Assembly (NCBI GenBank): GCA_029240955.1
Contig: JARDZH010000140.1
Location: forward strand, 1 to 6,154
Direction: 5' to 3'
Origin: Pseudomonas sp.
Lineage (GTDB): Bacteria > Pseudomonadota > Gammaproteobacteria > Pseudomonadales > Pseudomonadaceae
Length of the DNA: 6,154 bases
Below the pieces are notes generated by a model. The model was not told the origin of the DNA. It ran no database searches and worked only from the letters and a program-made list of their open reading frames with translations. The position numbers and the translations under genes were made by a program. Positions within the stretch are counted from its first letter, which is position 1. Every line of letters begins with the position of its first letter. Below, one piece after another: positions 1 through 5,722 of this stretch.

Positions 1-1
1 C

Positions 2-430
2 GTGCGTGCCGATGCCGGCGCTCGCAAGATCGTCGAGCAGGAAGGTCTGGATATGCGTTACTACAACGTGATCTACGACATCATCGAAGACGTCAAGAAG
101 GCCCTCACCGGTATGCTTGGCAGCGACGTCCGGGAGAATATCCTGGGTATCGCAGAAGTACGCGACGTGTTCCGCTCGCCGAAATTCGGTGCGATCGCAG
201 GTTGCATGGTTGTCGAAGGTGTTGTTCACCGTAACCGTCCGATCCGTGTACTGCGCGACGACATCGTTATCTTCGAAGGCGAGCTGGAATCCCTGCGTCG
301 CTTCAAGGATGACGCTTCCGAAGTGCGTGCCGGCATGGAATGCGGTATCGGCGTCAAGAGCTACAACGACGTCAAGGTCGGTGACAAGATCGAAGTCTTC
401 GAGAAGGTCCAAGTGGCTCGCAGCCTCTAA
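2..430 (+). CDS. infB: Translation initiation factor IF-2, C-terminal part (5' truncated by window)
   Basis: Last 142 residues of IF-2, the GTPase that brings fMet-tRNA to the 30S subunit and promotes subunit joining in the cytoplasm. The reading frame is open to the left edge, so the GTG at position 2 is an internal valine and not a start; base 1 belongs to the preceding codon. Residues about 1-33 (with [15 protein letters not shown]) match the end of the C1 domain. Residues about 45-142 match the C2 beta-barrel that binds fMet-tRNA, with the IF-2 signatures [31 protein letters not shown] and [18 protein letters not shown]. The G domain lies outside the window. The gene ends with TAA and is followed by rbfA 158 bp later, as in the conserved nusA-infB-rbfA-truB-rpsO-pnp cluster. 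Identification is by recall of the family and is essentially certain. Confidence 0.97.
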   Translation: MRADAGARKIVEQEGLDMRYYNVIYDIIEDVKKALTGMLGSDVRENILGIAEVRDVFRSPKFGAIAGCMVVEGVVHRNRPIRVLRDDIVIFEGELESLRRFKDDASEVRAGMECGIGVKSYNDVKVGDKIEVFEKVQVARSL

Positions 431-500
431 ATCGCGAGCTTCAAGAGCCGTGGCGCAAGCTTGCATGCAAATGCCTGACTGTGCGCCATGGGCTCTCAAC

Positions 501-538
501 GCAACGCCCGGTCTGACATTCGTCGGCCGGGCGTTTGC
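501..538 (+). other. GC-rich stem-loop in the infB-rbfA gap (possible attenuator or processing hairpin)
   Basis: The arms AACGCCCGG (503-511) and CCGGGCGTT (527-535) pair perfectly over 9 bp. The stem can continue inward through T-G, C-G and GAC/GTC (515-517/522-524) to an ATTC loop with one bulged T. The right arm is followed by TTTGCCGCTTT, a poor and interrupted U tract, so a full intrinsic terminator is doubtful and rbfA would otherwise be cut off from the operon. Partial attenuation or an RNA-processing or stabilising hairpin fits better. Apart from this and a 10-bp palindrome (461-470) I see nothing else in the 158-bp gap. Confidence 0.5.
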
Positions 539-588
539 CGCTTTCAGACTGTCAGGGTTTGCTCCCGGATCAGTAACAGGTAACAAAC

Positions 589-1005
589 ATGGCAAAAGAA
601 TACAGCCGTACCCAACGAATCGGCGATCAGATGCAGCGCGAGCTGGCCCAATTGATCCGTCGCGAAGTCAAAGACCCACGCGTAGGCCTGGTGACCATCA
701 CAGCGGTTGAAGTCAGCCGCGACGTGGGCCACGCCAAGATCTTCATGACCGTCATGGGTCAGGACAGCGCCGAAGAAATCGCCCAGAGCATCAAGGTGCT
801 CAACTCGGCCGCAGGTTTCCTGCGGATGCAGTTGGCTCGTGAGATGAAGCTGCGCAGCGTGCCGCAGTTGCACTTCCACTACGATGAAAGCGTCACCCGC
901 GGTGCACACCTCTCGGCGCTGATCGAGCGTGCGGTGGCCGAAGATGGCCAGCATCGGGAAGGCTCGGCCTCAGATGACTCCAAGCCAGACGGTTCCAAGG
1001 AGTAA
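589..1005 (+). CDS. rbfA: 30S ribosome-binding factor A
   Basis: RbfA is a small cytoplasmic assembly factor that binds the immature 30S subunit near the 5' helix of 16S rRNA and helps late maturation and cold adaptation. The 138-residue product is close to the E. coli length of about 133. It shows family signatures: [17 protein letters not shown] (7-23), the DPR motif (29-31), and LNSAAGFLR (71-79), which carries the AxG kink (74-76) that marks its variant type II KH fold. Then comes [16 protein letters not shown]. The last ~20 residues (from about 119) are polar and Ser/Asp/Lys-rich, probably a disordered tail. The ATG is preceded by an AGG (578-580) eight bases upstream and begins the conserved [10 protein letters not shown] sequence. 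The stop codon lies three bases before truB, so the two are probably translationally coupled. Confidence 0.97.
   Translation: MAKEYSRTQRIGDQMQRELAQLIRREVKDPRVGLVTITAVEVSRDVGHAKIFMTVMGQDSAEEIAQSIKVLNSAAGFLRMQLAREMKLRSVPQLHFHYDESVTRGAHLSALIERAVAEDGQHREGSASDDSKPDGSKE
997..1002 (+). promoter_or_regulatory. Ribosome binding site of truB
   Basis: AAGGAG lies inside the last codons of rbfA, six bases before the GTG at 1009. It is a near-perfect Shine-Dalgarno and decides the GTG start of truB. Because it overlaps rbfA coding sequence, translation of truB is probably coupled to rbfA. Confidence 0.85.
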
Positions 1006-1008
1006 GCG

Positions 1009-1926
1009 GTGGCTCAGGTCAAGCGTATACGCCGCAACGTCAGCGGGATCATCCTGCTCGACAAGCCTTTGGGTTTCACTTCCAACGCCGCGCTGCAAAA
1101 GGTGCGCTGGTTGCTCAACGCTGAGAAGGCAGGCCATACCGGCAGTCTCGATCCGTTGGCGACAGGCGTTCTGCCACTGTGCTTTGGCGAAGCGACCAAG
1201 TTCTCCCAGTACCTGCTCGATTCCGACAAGTCCTACGAGACGCTGATGCAAATGGGCAAGACCACCACCACCGGCGACTCGGAAGGTGAGGTTTTGCAGA
1301 CGCGTCCGGTGACCGTTGGTCGCGACGATATCGAGGCGGTTCTTCCTGCTTTTCGCGGAGAAATCAGTCAGATACCGCCGATGTACTCGGCGCTCAAGCG
1401 GGACGGGCAGCCTTTGTACAAGCTGGCACGTGCCGGTGAAGTAGTGGAGCGCGAGCCTCGTTCTGTTACTATTGCGCGCCTGGAATTGCTTGCCTGTGAA
1501 GGCGAGACGGCGCGTCTGTCGGTCGACTGCAGCAAGGGCACCTATATCCGCACCCTGGTGGAAGATATCGGTGAACAGCTGGGTTGCGGTGCCTACGTCG
1601 CAGAATTGCGCCGTACGCAGGCCGGTCCTTTCAGCCTGGCCCAGACGGTCACGCTGCAAGAGCTTGAACAGGTGCACGCCGAAGGCGGCAACGAAGCGGT
1701 CGATCGCTTCCTCATGCCATCGGACAGCGGGCTGCTTGACTGGCCGCTGCTGAAGTTTTCAGAGCACAGTTCGTTCTACTGGTTGCATGGGCAACCTGTA
1801 AGAGCTCCCGACGCGCCAAAGTTCGGCATGGTTCGGGTGCAGGATCACGAAGGTCGCTTCATCGGTATCGGTGAAGTCAGCGAAGACGGGCGAATCGCGC
1901 CGCGTCGATTGATTCGGTCAGAATGA
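1009..1926 (+). CDS. truB: tRNA pseudouridine(55) synthase TruB
   Basis: TruB converts U55 in the T-loop of elongator tRNAs to pseudouridine and also acts as a tRNA folding chaperone. The 305-residue product has the family length. The catalytic motif [15 protein letters not shown] places the nucleophilic aspartate at D48, the same number as in E. coli. Y76 (in SDKSY) matches the tyrosine that stacks on the flipped base, and SKGTYIRTL (175-183) supplies conserved Y179 and R181. IPPMYSALK (122-130) is also diagnostic. The C-terminal ~60 residues correspond to the PUA-like TruB C-terminal domain, with the [16 protein letters not shown] stretch. The start is GTG, chosen because of the AAGGAG at 997-1002 and because the protein begins at the expected place. 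It lies within the operon, three bases after rbfA; a 157-bp structured leader separates it from rpsO. Confidence 0.97.
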   Translation: MAQVKRIRRNVSGIILLDKPLGFTSNAALQKVRWLLNAEKAGHTGSLDPLATGVLPLCFGEATKFSQYLLDSDKSYETLMQMGKTTTTGDSEGEVLQTRPVTVGRDDIEAVLPAFRGEISQIPPMYSALKRDGQPLYKLARAGEVVEREPRSVTIARLELLACEGETARLSVDCSKGTYIRTLVEDIGEQLGCGAYVAELRRTQAGPFSLAQTVTLQELEQVHAEGGNEAVDRFLMPSDSGLLDWPLLKFSEHSSFYWLHGQPVRAPDAPKFGMVRVQDHEGRFIGIGEVSEDGRIAPRRLIRSE

Positions 1927-1932
1927 CCGGAA

Positions 1933-1968
1933 CCAGCCCGTCAACAGGTTCGCCTGTCAGCGGGCTGG
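1933..1968 (+). other. Strong stem-loop with TTCG loop after truB
   Basis: CCAGCCCG (1933-1940) pairs perfectly with CGGGCTGG (1961-1968). After a 3x3 internal loop, ACAGG (1944-1948) pairs with CCTGT (1953-1957) around a TTCG tetraloop. It begins six bases after the truB stop. No U tract follows (the next bases are ACGAGGGTGG), so it does not look like an intrinsic terminator. A 3'-end stabiliser for upstream mRNA, or part of the rpsO leader fold, is more likely. The only T run nearby (2005-2010) is almost 40 bases further on. Confidence 0.6.
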
Positions 1969-1982
1969 ACGAGGGTGGCTGT

Positions 1983-2062
1983 CAACAGGCACGGTCACAT
2001 CTCATTTTTTAATACGAGGTTTCGTCCTCGGCCTGTTGGAATCGTCTCTCTGGAGCGGTTCC
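1983..2062 (+). promoter_or_regulatory. Structured rpsO leader, candidate S15 autoregulatory site
   Basis: Two or three helices can form before the rpsO Shine-Dalgarno. CAACAGGC (1983-1990) complements GCCTGTTG (2031-2038). Directly inside it CGAGG (2015-2019) pairs with CCTCG (2026-2030), so these two helices would stack. Next, GGAATCG (2038-2044) pairs with CGGTTCC (2056-2062) over seven pairs including a U-G pair next to a C-G pair. A G-U/G-C pair combination is the known feature recognised by S15 in 16S rRNA and in the E. coli rpsO leader. The last hairpin ends nine bases before AAGGA (2071-2075). Pairings are read from sequence; S15 binding is inference. I could not identify a convincing pseudoknot partner for the loop. 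Confidence 0.45.
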
Positions 2063-2083
2063 CTGAAATGAAGGATTGCCCAC

Positions 2084-2353
2084 ATGGCACTCAGCGTTGA
2101 AGAAAAAGCTCAGATCGTAACCGACTACCAGCAAGCTGTTGGTGACACTGGTTCGCCAGAAGTGCAAGTTGCACTGCTGACCGCCAACATCAACAAGCTG
2201 CAAGGCCACTTCAAGGCCAACGGTAAGGACCACCACTCCCGTCGTGGTCTGATCCGTATGGTAAACCAGCGCCGCAAGCTGCTGGATTACCTGAAAGGTA
2301 AGGACGTTAGCCGTTACAGCGCCCTGATCGGTCGTCTGGGTCTGCGTCGCTAA
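2084..2353 (+). CDS. rpsO: 30S ribosomal protein S15
   Basis: S15 is a primary 16S rRNA-binding protein that fixes the three-way junction of helices 20-22 and nucleates the central domain of the 30S subunit. The product is 89 residues, the standard bacterial length. Hallmarks are [13 protein letters not shown] (21-33), where D21-T22-G23-S24 form a junction contact, LQGHF (39-43), and KDHHSRRGL (48-56) with the conserved H50/H51/S52. The rest is [13 protein letters not shown] and the C-terminal RLGLRR. The ATG follows AAGGA (2071-2075) with eight bases of spacing. The gene ends in tandem TAA TAA stops. It lies between truB and pnp as expected; the structured leader may give S15 feedback control. 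Confidence 0.98.
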   Translation: MALSVEEKAQIVTDYQQAVGDTGSPEVQVALLTANINKLQGHFKANGKDHHSRRGLIRMVNQRRKLLDYLKGKDVSRYSALIGRLGLRR

Positions 2354-2360
2354 TAACGAC

Positions 2361-2504
2361 GTTCTGGAGGTTGGTTGTCTGTCGCGATTCATCGGGTTTT
2401 CCCGGTGTTCCGGCGGGCTTCCAGCCTCAAGTTTTATCTGGACTGTCGACGGGTCCGATTCCCTCGCTGCCCAAGAATTCGCAAGAAACCAGTTCCCCCA
2501 GAGC
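2361..2504 (+). promoter_or_regulatory. pnp leader long stem, candidate RNase III/PNPase autoregulatory structure
   Basis: The two ends of the rpsO-pnp gap are complementary. GTTCTGG (2361-2367) pairs with CCAGAGC (2498-2504), and GG (2369-2370) with CC (2495-2496). GGTT (2373-2376) pairs with AACC (2487-2490), TCT (2378-2380) with AGA (2484-2486), GCGA (2384-2387) with TCGC (2479-2482), and TTC (2388-2390) with GAA (2475-2477). That is about 23 pairs in a ~30-base imperfect duplex. Inside it, ATCGGG (2391-2396) and CCCGGT (2401-2406) form a TTTT-capped hairpin, and GGAC/GTCC (2440-2443/2453-2456) a second one. In E. coli the pnp leader has such a stem; RNase III cuts it and PNPase then degrades the 5' strand, repressing its own synthesis. 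The structure is seen; its function here is inferred. Confidence 0.6.
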
Positions 2505-2525
2505 CACAAAGAAAGGTAGGAAACC

Positions 2526-4631
2526 GTGAACCCGGTAATCAAGAAGTTTCAGTTCGGTCAGTCGACCGTAACCCTCGAGACAGGCCGCATCGCCCGTCAA
2601 GCTTCCGGTGCAGTACTGGTCACCGTTGACGACGACGTCAGCGTATTGGTGACAGTGGTGGGTGCCAAGCAAGCCGACGCTGGCAAGGGCTTCTTCCCCC
2701 TGTCCGTGCACTACCAGGAAAAAACCTACGCTGCCGGTAAGATCCCAGGCGGTTTCTTCAAGCGTGAAGGCCGTCCTTCCGAGAAAGAAACCCTGACCTC
2801 GCGTCTGATCGACCGTCCGATCCGTCCGCTGTTCCCGGAAGGCTTCATGAACGAAGTGCAGGTTGTCTGCACCGTCGTCTCCACCAGCAAGAAAACCGAT
2901 CCGGACATCGCAGCGATGATCGGTACTTCGGCTGCCCTGGCCATTTCCGGTATCCCGTTCGACGGCCCGGTTGGCGCAGCCCGCGTTGCTTTCCACGAAA
3001 GCACCGGCTACCTGCTGAACCCGACTTACGAGCAGCTGCAGGCTTCGAGCCTGGACATGGTCGTGGCCGGTACTTCCGAAGCCGTACTGATGGTTGAATC
3101 GGAAGCCAAAGAGCTGACCGAAGACCAGATGCTGGGCGCCGTTCTGTTCGCTCACGACGAGTTCCAGGTCGTGATCAACGCCGTCAAGGAGCTGGCTGCC
3201 GAAGCCGCCAAGCCTACTTGGGACTGGCAGCCAAAGCCGGAAGCCACCAGCCTGCTCGACGCCATCCGCGCCGAATTCGGCGAAGCGATTTCCCAGGCTT
3301 ACACCATCACCATCAAGGCCGACCGCTACGCGCGTCTGGGCGAGCTGCGTGAGCAGATCGTTGCCAAGCTGGCCGTTGAAGACGGCAGCCCGTCCGCCAG
3401 CGAAGTCAAAGCTGCATTCGGCGAAATCGAATACCGCACCGTTCGCGAGAACATCGTCAACGGCAAGCCTCGTATCGACGGCCGCGACACTCGCACCGTG
3501 CGTCCGCTGAACATCGAAGTCGGCGTTCTGCCAAAGACCCACGGCTCGGCTCTGTTCACCCGTGGTGAAACTCAGGCGCTGGTTGTCGCAACGCTGGGTA
3601 CTGCCCGTGATGCGCAGCTGCTGGACACCCTCGAAGGCGAGAAGAAAGACCCCTTCATGCTGCACTACAACTTCCCTCCGTTCTCGGTGGGCGAGTGTGG
3701 TCGCATGGGCGGCGCAGGTCGTCGTGAAATCGGTCACGGCCGTCTGGCCCGCCGCAGCGTCCAGGCCATGCTGCCTGACGCAGACGTGTTCCCGTACACC
3801 ATTCGTGTCGTATCGGAAATCACCGAGTCCAACGGTTCCAGCTCCATGGCTTCGGTCTGCGGCGCTTCCCTGGCACTGATGGACGCCGGCGTTCCGATGA
3901 AGGCTCCGGTTGCCGGTATCGCGATGGGCCTGGTCAAGGAAGGCGAGAAGTTCGCCGTTCTGACCGACATCCTGGGTGACGAAGATCACCTGGGCGACAT
4001 GGACTTCAAAGTAGCCGGTACTGCCAAAGGCGTTACCGCTCTGCAGATGGACATCAAGATCAAGGGCATCACCGAGGAAATCATGGAGATCGCCCTGGGC
4101 CAGGCCCTGGAAGCTCGCCTGAACATCCTGGGTCAGATGAACCAGATCATCGGTCAGTCGCGCACCGAGCTGTCGGCCAACGCTCCGACCATGATCGCGA
4201 TGAAGATCGACACCGACAAGATCCGTGACGTGATCGGTAAAGGTGGCGCGACCATCCGTGCAATCTGCGAAGAAACCAAGGCGTCGATCGATATCGAAGA
4301 CGACGGCTCGATCAAGATCTTCGGCGAATCCAAGGAAGCGGCTGAAGCTGCACGTCAGCGCGTTCTGGGCATCACCGCTGAAGCAGAGATCGGCAAGATC
4401 TACGTCGGCAAGGTTGAGCGCATCGTTGACTTCGGCGCGTTCGTGAACATCCTGCCGGGCAAAGACGGTCTGGTTCACATCTCCATGCTGAGCGATGCGC
4501 GCGTAGAGAAAGTGACCGACATTCTGAAAGAAGGCCAGGAAGTCGAAGTGCTGGTTCTGGACGTCGATAACCGCGGTCGTATCAAGCTGTCCATCAAGGA
4601 CGTTGCTGCAGCCAAAGCGTCGGGCGTCTGA
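2526..4631 (+). CDS. pnp: Polyribonucleotide nucleotidyltransferase (PNPase)
   Basis: PNPase is the trimeric 3'-5' phosphorolytic exoribonuclease of the cytoplasm, releasing nucleoside diphosphates and working in the RNA degradosome and in sRNA metabolism. The 701 residues match the family length (E. coli 711). Order: RNase PH-like domain 1 (about 5-145, with [10 protein letters not shown] at 77-86 lining the channel), a helical linker (about 150-300), and RNase PH-like domain 2 (about 320-550). A KH domain follows with IGKGG (570-574), then an S1 domain (about 620-692, [11 protein letters not shown]). Active-site residues are present: R399-R400, S438-S440 and the metal-binding D487/D493 in [10 protein letters not shown]. 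The start is GTG, supported by TAGGA (2517-2521) and AAAGG (2512-2516) just upstream and by alignment with the usual N-terminus ([10 protein letters not shown]). It is the last gene of the operon, ended by a strong terminator. A leader stem suggests autoregulation. Confidence 0.98.
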   Translation: MNPVIKKFQFGQSTVTLETGRIARQASGAVLVTVDDDVSVLVTVVGAKQADAGKGFFPLSVHYQEKTYAAGKIPGGFFKREGRPSEKETLTSRLIDRPIRPLFPEGFMNEVQVVCTVVSTSKKTDPDIAAMIGTSAALAISGIPFDGPVGAARVAFHESTGYLLNPTYEQLQASSLDMVVAGTSEAVLMVESEAKELTEDQMLGAVLFAHDEFQVVINAVKELAAEAAKPTWDWQPKPEATSLLDAIRAEFGEAISQAYTITIKADRYARLGELREQIVAKLAVEDGSPSASEVKAAFGEIEYRTVRENIVNGKPRIDGRDTRTVRPLNIEVGVLPKTHGSALFTRGETQALVVATLGTARDAQLLDTLEGEKKDPFMLHYNFPPFSVGECGRMGGAGRREIGHGRLARRSVQAMLPDADVFPYTIRVVSEITESNGSSSMASVCGASLALMDAGVPMKAPVAGIAMGLVKEGEKFAVLTDILGDEDHLGDMDFKVAGTAKGVTALQMDIKIKGITEEIMEIALGQALEARLNILGQMNQIIGQSRTELSANAPTMIAMKIDTDKIRDVIGKGGATIRAICEETKASIDIEDDGSIKIFGESKEAAEAARQRVLGITAEAEIGKIYVGKVERIVDFGAFVNILPGKDGLVHISMLSDARVEKVTDILKEGQEVEVLVLDVDNRGRIKLSIKDVAAAKASGV

Positions 4632-4653
4632 TCGAGCAATCGATCTGCGTTTG

Positions 4654-4682
4654 AAAAAAGGACCCTTCGGGGTCCTTTTTTT
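4654..4682 (+). terminator. Intrinsic terminator of the infB-pnp operon
   Basis: GGACCC (4660-4665) and GGGTCC (4670-4675) form a perfect stem with a TTCG tetraloop. Six A residues precede it (4654-4659) and seven T residues follow (4676-4682), so the helix can extend to 12 bp. It starts 22 bases after the pnp stop. This is a textbook Rho-independent terminator and should separate the operon from the BON gene downstream. Confidence 0.96.
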
Positions 4683-4727
4683 ATGAGCACTATTAACAGG
4701 TTACGTGACGGTGGAGGCGAATATAAA

Positions 4728-4740
4728 TTGCATGTTGCAA
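4728..4740. promoter_or_regulatory. Inverted repeat TTGCA-N3-TGCAA, candidate enhancer-binding-protein site
   Basis: TTGCA (4728-4732) and TGCAA (4736-4740) form a perfect 5-bp dyad with a TGT centre. Its centre is about 130 bp upstream of the predicted sigma-54 transcription start, within the usual range for enhancer-binding activators. I do not recognise it as the site of a named activator. Neighbouring dyads CCAT-A-ATGG (4741-4749) and TAAC-AG-GTTA (4694-4703) are alternatives. Confidence 0.35.
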
Positions 4741-4796
4741 CCATAATGGATGTGAAACCGGGCAAAGTGCACGATCCAGTTATATGCCTGTTTTTA

Positions 4797-4809
4797 TAAG
4801 TCATTGATA
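4797..4809 (-). promoter_or_regulatory. Candidate IHF binding site
   Basis: On the minus strand the sequence reads TATCAATGACTTA, an exact match to the IHF consensus WATCAANNNNTTR. It lies in an AT-rich tract, between the possible enhancer dyad and the sigma-54 promoter, about 60 bp before the predicted start site. That is where IHF normally bends DNA at sigma-54 promoters. It overlaps the left arm of a 7-bp inverted repeat, ATAAGTC (4796-4802) and GACTTAT (4816-4822), which could instead be an operator. Confidence 0.55.
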
Positions 4810-4836
4810 TATATAGACTTATTTTTCGAGCGATTT

Positions 4837-4851
4837 TGGCACACCGCTTGC
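4837..4851 (+). promoter_or_regulatory. Sigma-54 (RpoN) -24/-12 promoter of the BON gene
   Basis: TGGCAC (4837-4842), five bases, then TTGC (4848-4851) match the sigma-54 consensus exactly. The invariant GG and GC are 10 bp apart. The predicted start is near 4863, giving a leader of about 53 bases before the ATG at 4916. A sigma-70/sigma-S-like -10, TATACC (4854-4859), overlaps its downstream edge, so a second polymerase form could also act here. Confidence 0.75.
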
Positions 4852-4915
4852 GATATACCTGATAACCCTGCAGCCATGACTTGGCGCAGATTCTGAGAAA
4901 AACAGGAGTTATCGT

Positions 4916-5269
4916 ATGAAGAAGTTCGTTATCGCTGCTGCCGCTGCTACTACCCTGACTCTGACTATGGCCAACGCTGCCTTCGCTCAGACCAACACCA
5001 CTCAGGCGCCAATGATGCTGGCCGCTGGCGAAGTCGCCCACGCCAAGCAAGAAGGTTCTGACACCTGGATCACCACCAAAGTCAAAGCAGACCTGCTGAC
5101 TGAAAAAGGCGTCCCAGGTTCGGACATCGAGGTCGAAACCAACAAAGGTGTGGTTTCCCTGTCGTCCAAAGTAACCATCACTGAGTCGCAGAAAGACGTG
5201 GCTGTAGCTATCGCCAAGAAAATCAAAGGCGTTAAAGCGGTATCGGCTGACGGCCTGAAAGCCGAGTAA
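4916..5269 (+). CDS. Small exported BON-domain protein (OsmY-like)
   Basis: A 117-residue protein predicted to be exported to the periplasm. MKKFVIAAAAATTLTLT is a basic then hydrophobic signal peptide, with a likely signal peptidase I cut after A22-F23-A24. A short Gln/Thr/Ala-rich linker follows, then a single BON domain (about 48-115). It begins with SDTWITTKVKADLL, has the GVVSLSSKV strand and helix, and ends with VKAVSADGLKAE. BON domains occur in periplasmic stress proteins such as OsmY and are thought to bind membranes or phospholipid; no enzyme activity is expected. OsmY has two BON domains, this has one. S84 sits where many BON domains have Gly (GxVxLxG). The ATG follows AGGAG (4904-4908) with seven bases of spacing. 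It stands alone after the pnp terminator, with its own sigma-54-like promoter. As I recall, P. aeruginosa carries a similar gene beside pnp. The precise role is unknown. Confidence 0.9.
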   Translation: MKKFVIAAAAATTLTLTMANAAFAQTNTTQAPMMLAAGEVAHAKQEGSDTWITTKVKADLLTEKGVPGSDIEVETNKGVVSLSSKVTITESQKDVAVAIAKKIKGVKAVSADGLKAE

Positions 5270-5283
5270 TCATGGATTCAGTT

Positions 5284-5316
5284 ATGAACACTGACGTCGT
5301 CTGACGCAAAGTTCAT
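5284..5316 (+). other. Stem-loop in the BON gene 3' region
   Basis: ATGAAC (5284-5289) pairs with GTTCAT (5311-5316), and inside it CGTC (5295-5298) pairs with GACG (5303-5306) around GTCT. It starts 14 bases after the BON stop and is the first of three consecutive hairpins. The repeated CTGACG (5291-5296 and 5301-5306, 10 bases apart) lies in the loop region. There is no U tract, so it is not itself a terminator. Confidence 0.4.
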
Positions 5317-5322
5317 GCGAAA

Positions 5323-5379
5323 GGCTACAAGGACGTAGCCATTACAGGCCCCGATTAATTACCGGGGCCTGTTCTATTT
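5323..5379 (+). terminator. Terminator after the BON gene, between convergent genes
   Basis: GGCTAC (5323-5328) pairs with GTAGCC (5335-5340). Three bases on, ACAGGCCCCG (5344-5353) pairs perfectly over 10 bp with CGGGGCCTGT (5363-5372) around a nine-base AT-rich loop. The second stem is followed by TTCTATTT, a moderate U tract, making this the likely end of the BON transcript. It sits between the BON stop (5269) and the stop of the minus-strand DUF2845 gene (5391), and the same stem may block transcription from the other side, though the minus-strand tail is not U-rich. Confidence 0.75.
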
Positions 5380-5390
5380 CCGGGAAGAAA

Positions 5391-5702
5391 TTATCGGCCG
5401 CGCTCGCTGTTGATCTCCGTGAGTCGCCCGCCGACGAAGCGCAGGTATTGGTACATGCCGTGATCAGGTCCGTACACCCACTCCTCGATGCGGACACGTT
5501 CGCCTCTGCGGTAGGAGCCATCGTAAGTCTCGCTGCTGCCTAGCACTGTCTGGCTGACGGGCGGGCCGCATTTCTGTTCGACTTCAAACGGTCTGTCTCC
5601 GGTGCTGATCAGCTGGCTGCCACAGCGAAGTGTTGCAGCCTGAACTGACAATGCATGAGCCGCGCAGAGACCCAGTAAGGCCGCATGGGCGAATGCTTTC
5701 AT
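5391..5702 (-). CDS. DUF2845-family exported protein
   Basis: Small secreted or periplasmic protein of unknown function, 103 residues from the ATG chosen here. Residues 1-22 (MKAFAHAALLGLCAAHALSV, then QA) form a signal peptide with a likely cut near VQA/A. The mature part shows the DUF2845 pattern: TLRCGSQLISTGDRPFEVEQ leading into KCGPP, with C27 and C45 as a probable disulfide pair. EEWVYGP (73-79) and YLRFVGGRLTEI (86-97) follow. An upstream in-frame TTG at 5717 would add MKRNL and a more basic N-terminus. Neither start has a good Shine-Dalgarno; ATG is preferred as the stronger codon. The upstream DUF748 gene ends 20 bases before this ATG (5 before the TTG), so the two are probably cotranscribed and coupled. 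Family assignment is by recall. Confidence 0.85.
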   Translation of the reverse strand: MKAFAHAALLGLCAAHALSVQAATLRCGSQLISTGDRPFEVEQKCGPPVSQTVLGSSETYDGSYRRGERVRIEEWVYGPDHGMYQYLRFVGGRLTEINSERGR

Positions 5703-5722
5703 GAGGTTTCGCTTCAAGGTGC

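Noticed and set aside
456..468. CAAGCTTGCATGC, identical to part of the pUC polylinker (HindIII-SphI)
   Set aside because: The match stops after about 13 bases (the next vector bases CTGCAG are absent), and flanking sequence is normal Pseudomonas. A chance match, not vector contamination.
461..470. Palindrome TTGCATGCAA, similar to the dyad upstream of the BON gene
   Set aside because: Half-sites are the same but spacing differs, and no promoter is seen near it. Too short to claim a shared regulator.
117..710. 197-codon plus-strand frame across the infB-rbfA junction
   Set aside because: Out of frame with infB and rbfA, overlaps both and crosses the hairpin; composition is typical of a shadow frame.
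970..1677. 235-codon minus-strand frame opposite truB
   Set aside because: Shadow of truB, which has all catalytic motifs; no family features in the antisense translation.
2001..2015. T run CATTTTTTAAT as a terminator U tract or -10 element for rpsO
   Set aside because: No adjacent stable stem precedes it for a terminator. TTTAAT matches a -10 in five of six bases but I find no acceptable -35 at 16-18 bp.
2427..4478. 683-codon open frame on the minus strand opposite pnp
   Set aside because: It is the mirror of the pnp codon pattern in GC-rich DNA. It has low-complexity composition, no recognisable family and no ribosome site, while pnp on the other strand is unmistakable.
4630..4645. GATCG-N6-CGATC inverted repeat at the end of pnp
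   Set aside because: A weak 5-bp stem with an AT-poor loop, immediately followed by the far stronger terminator; no sign of its own role.
4892..4896. TCTGA as an AlgU (sigma-22) -10 before the BON gene
   Set aside because: No GAACTT-like -35 at 16-17 bp upstream, and the element would give a start almost at the ribosome site.
4475..5050. 191-codon minus-strand frame spanning the pnp end, terminator and BON start
   Set aside because: It runs through the strong terminator and the promoter region, overlaps two real genes and resembles no protein family.
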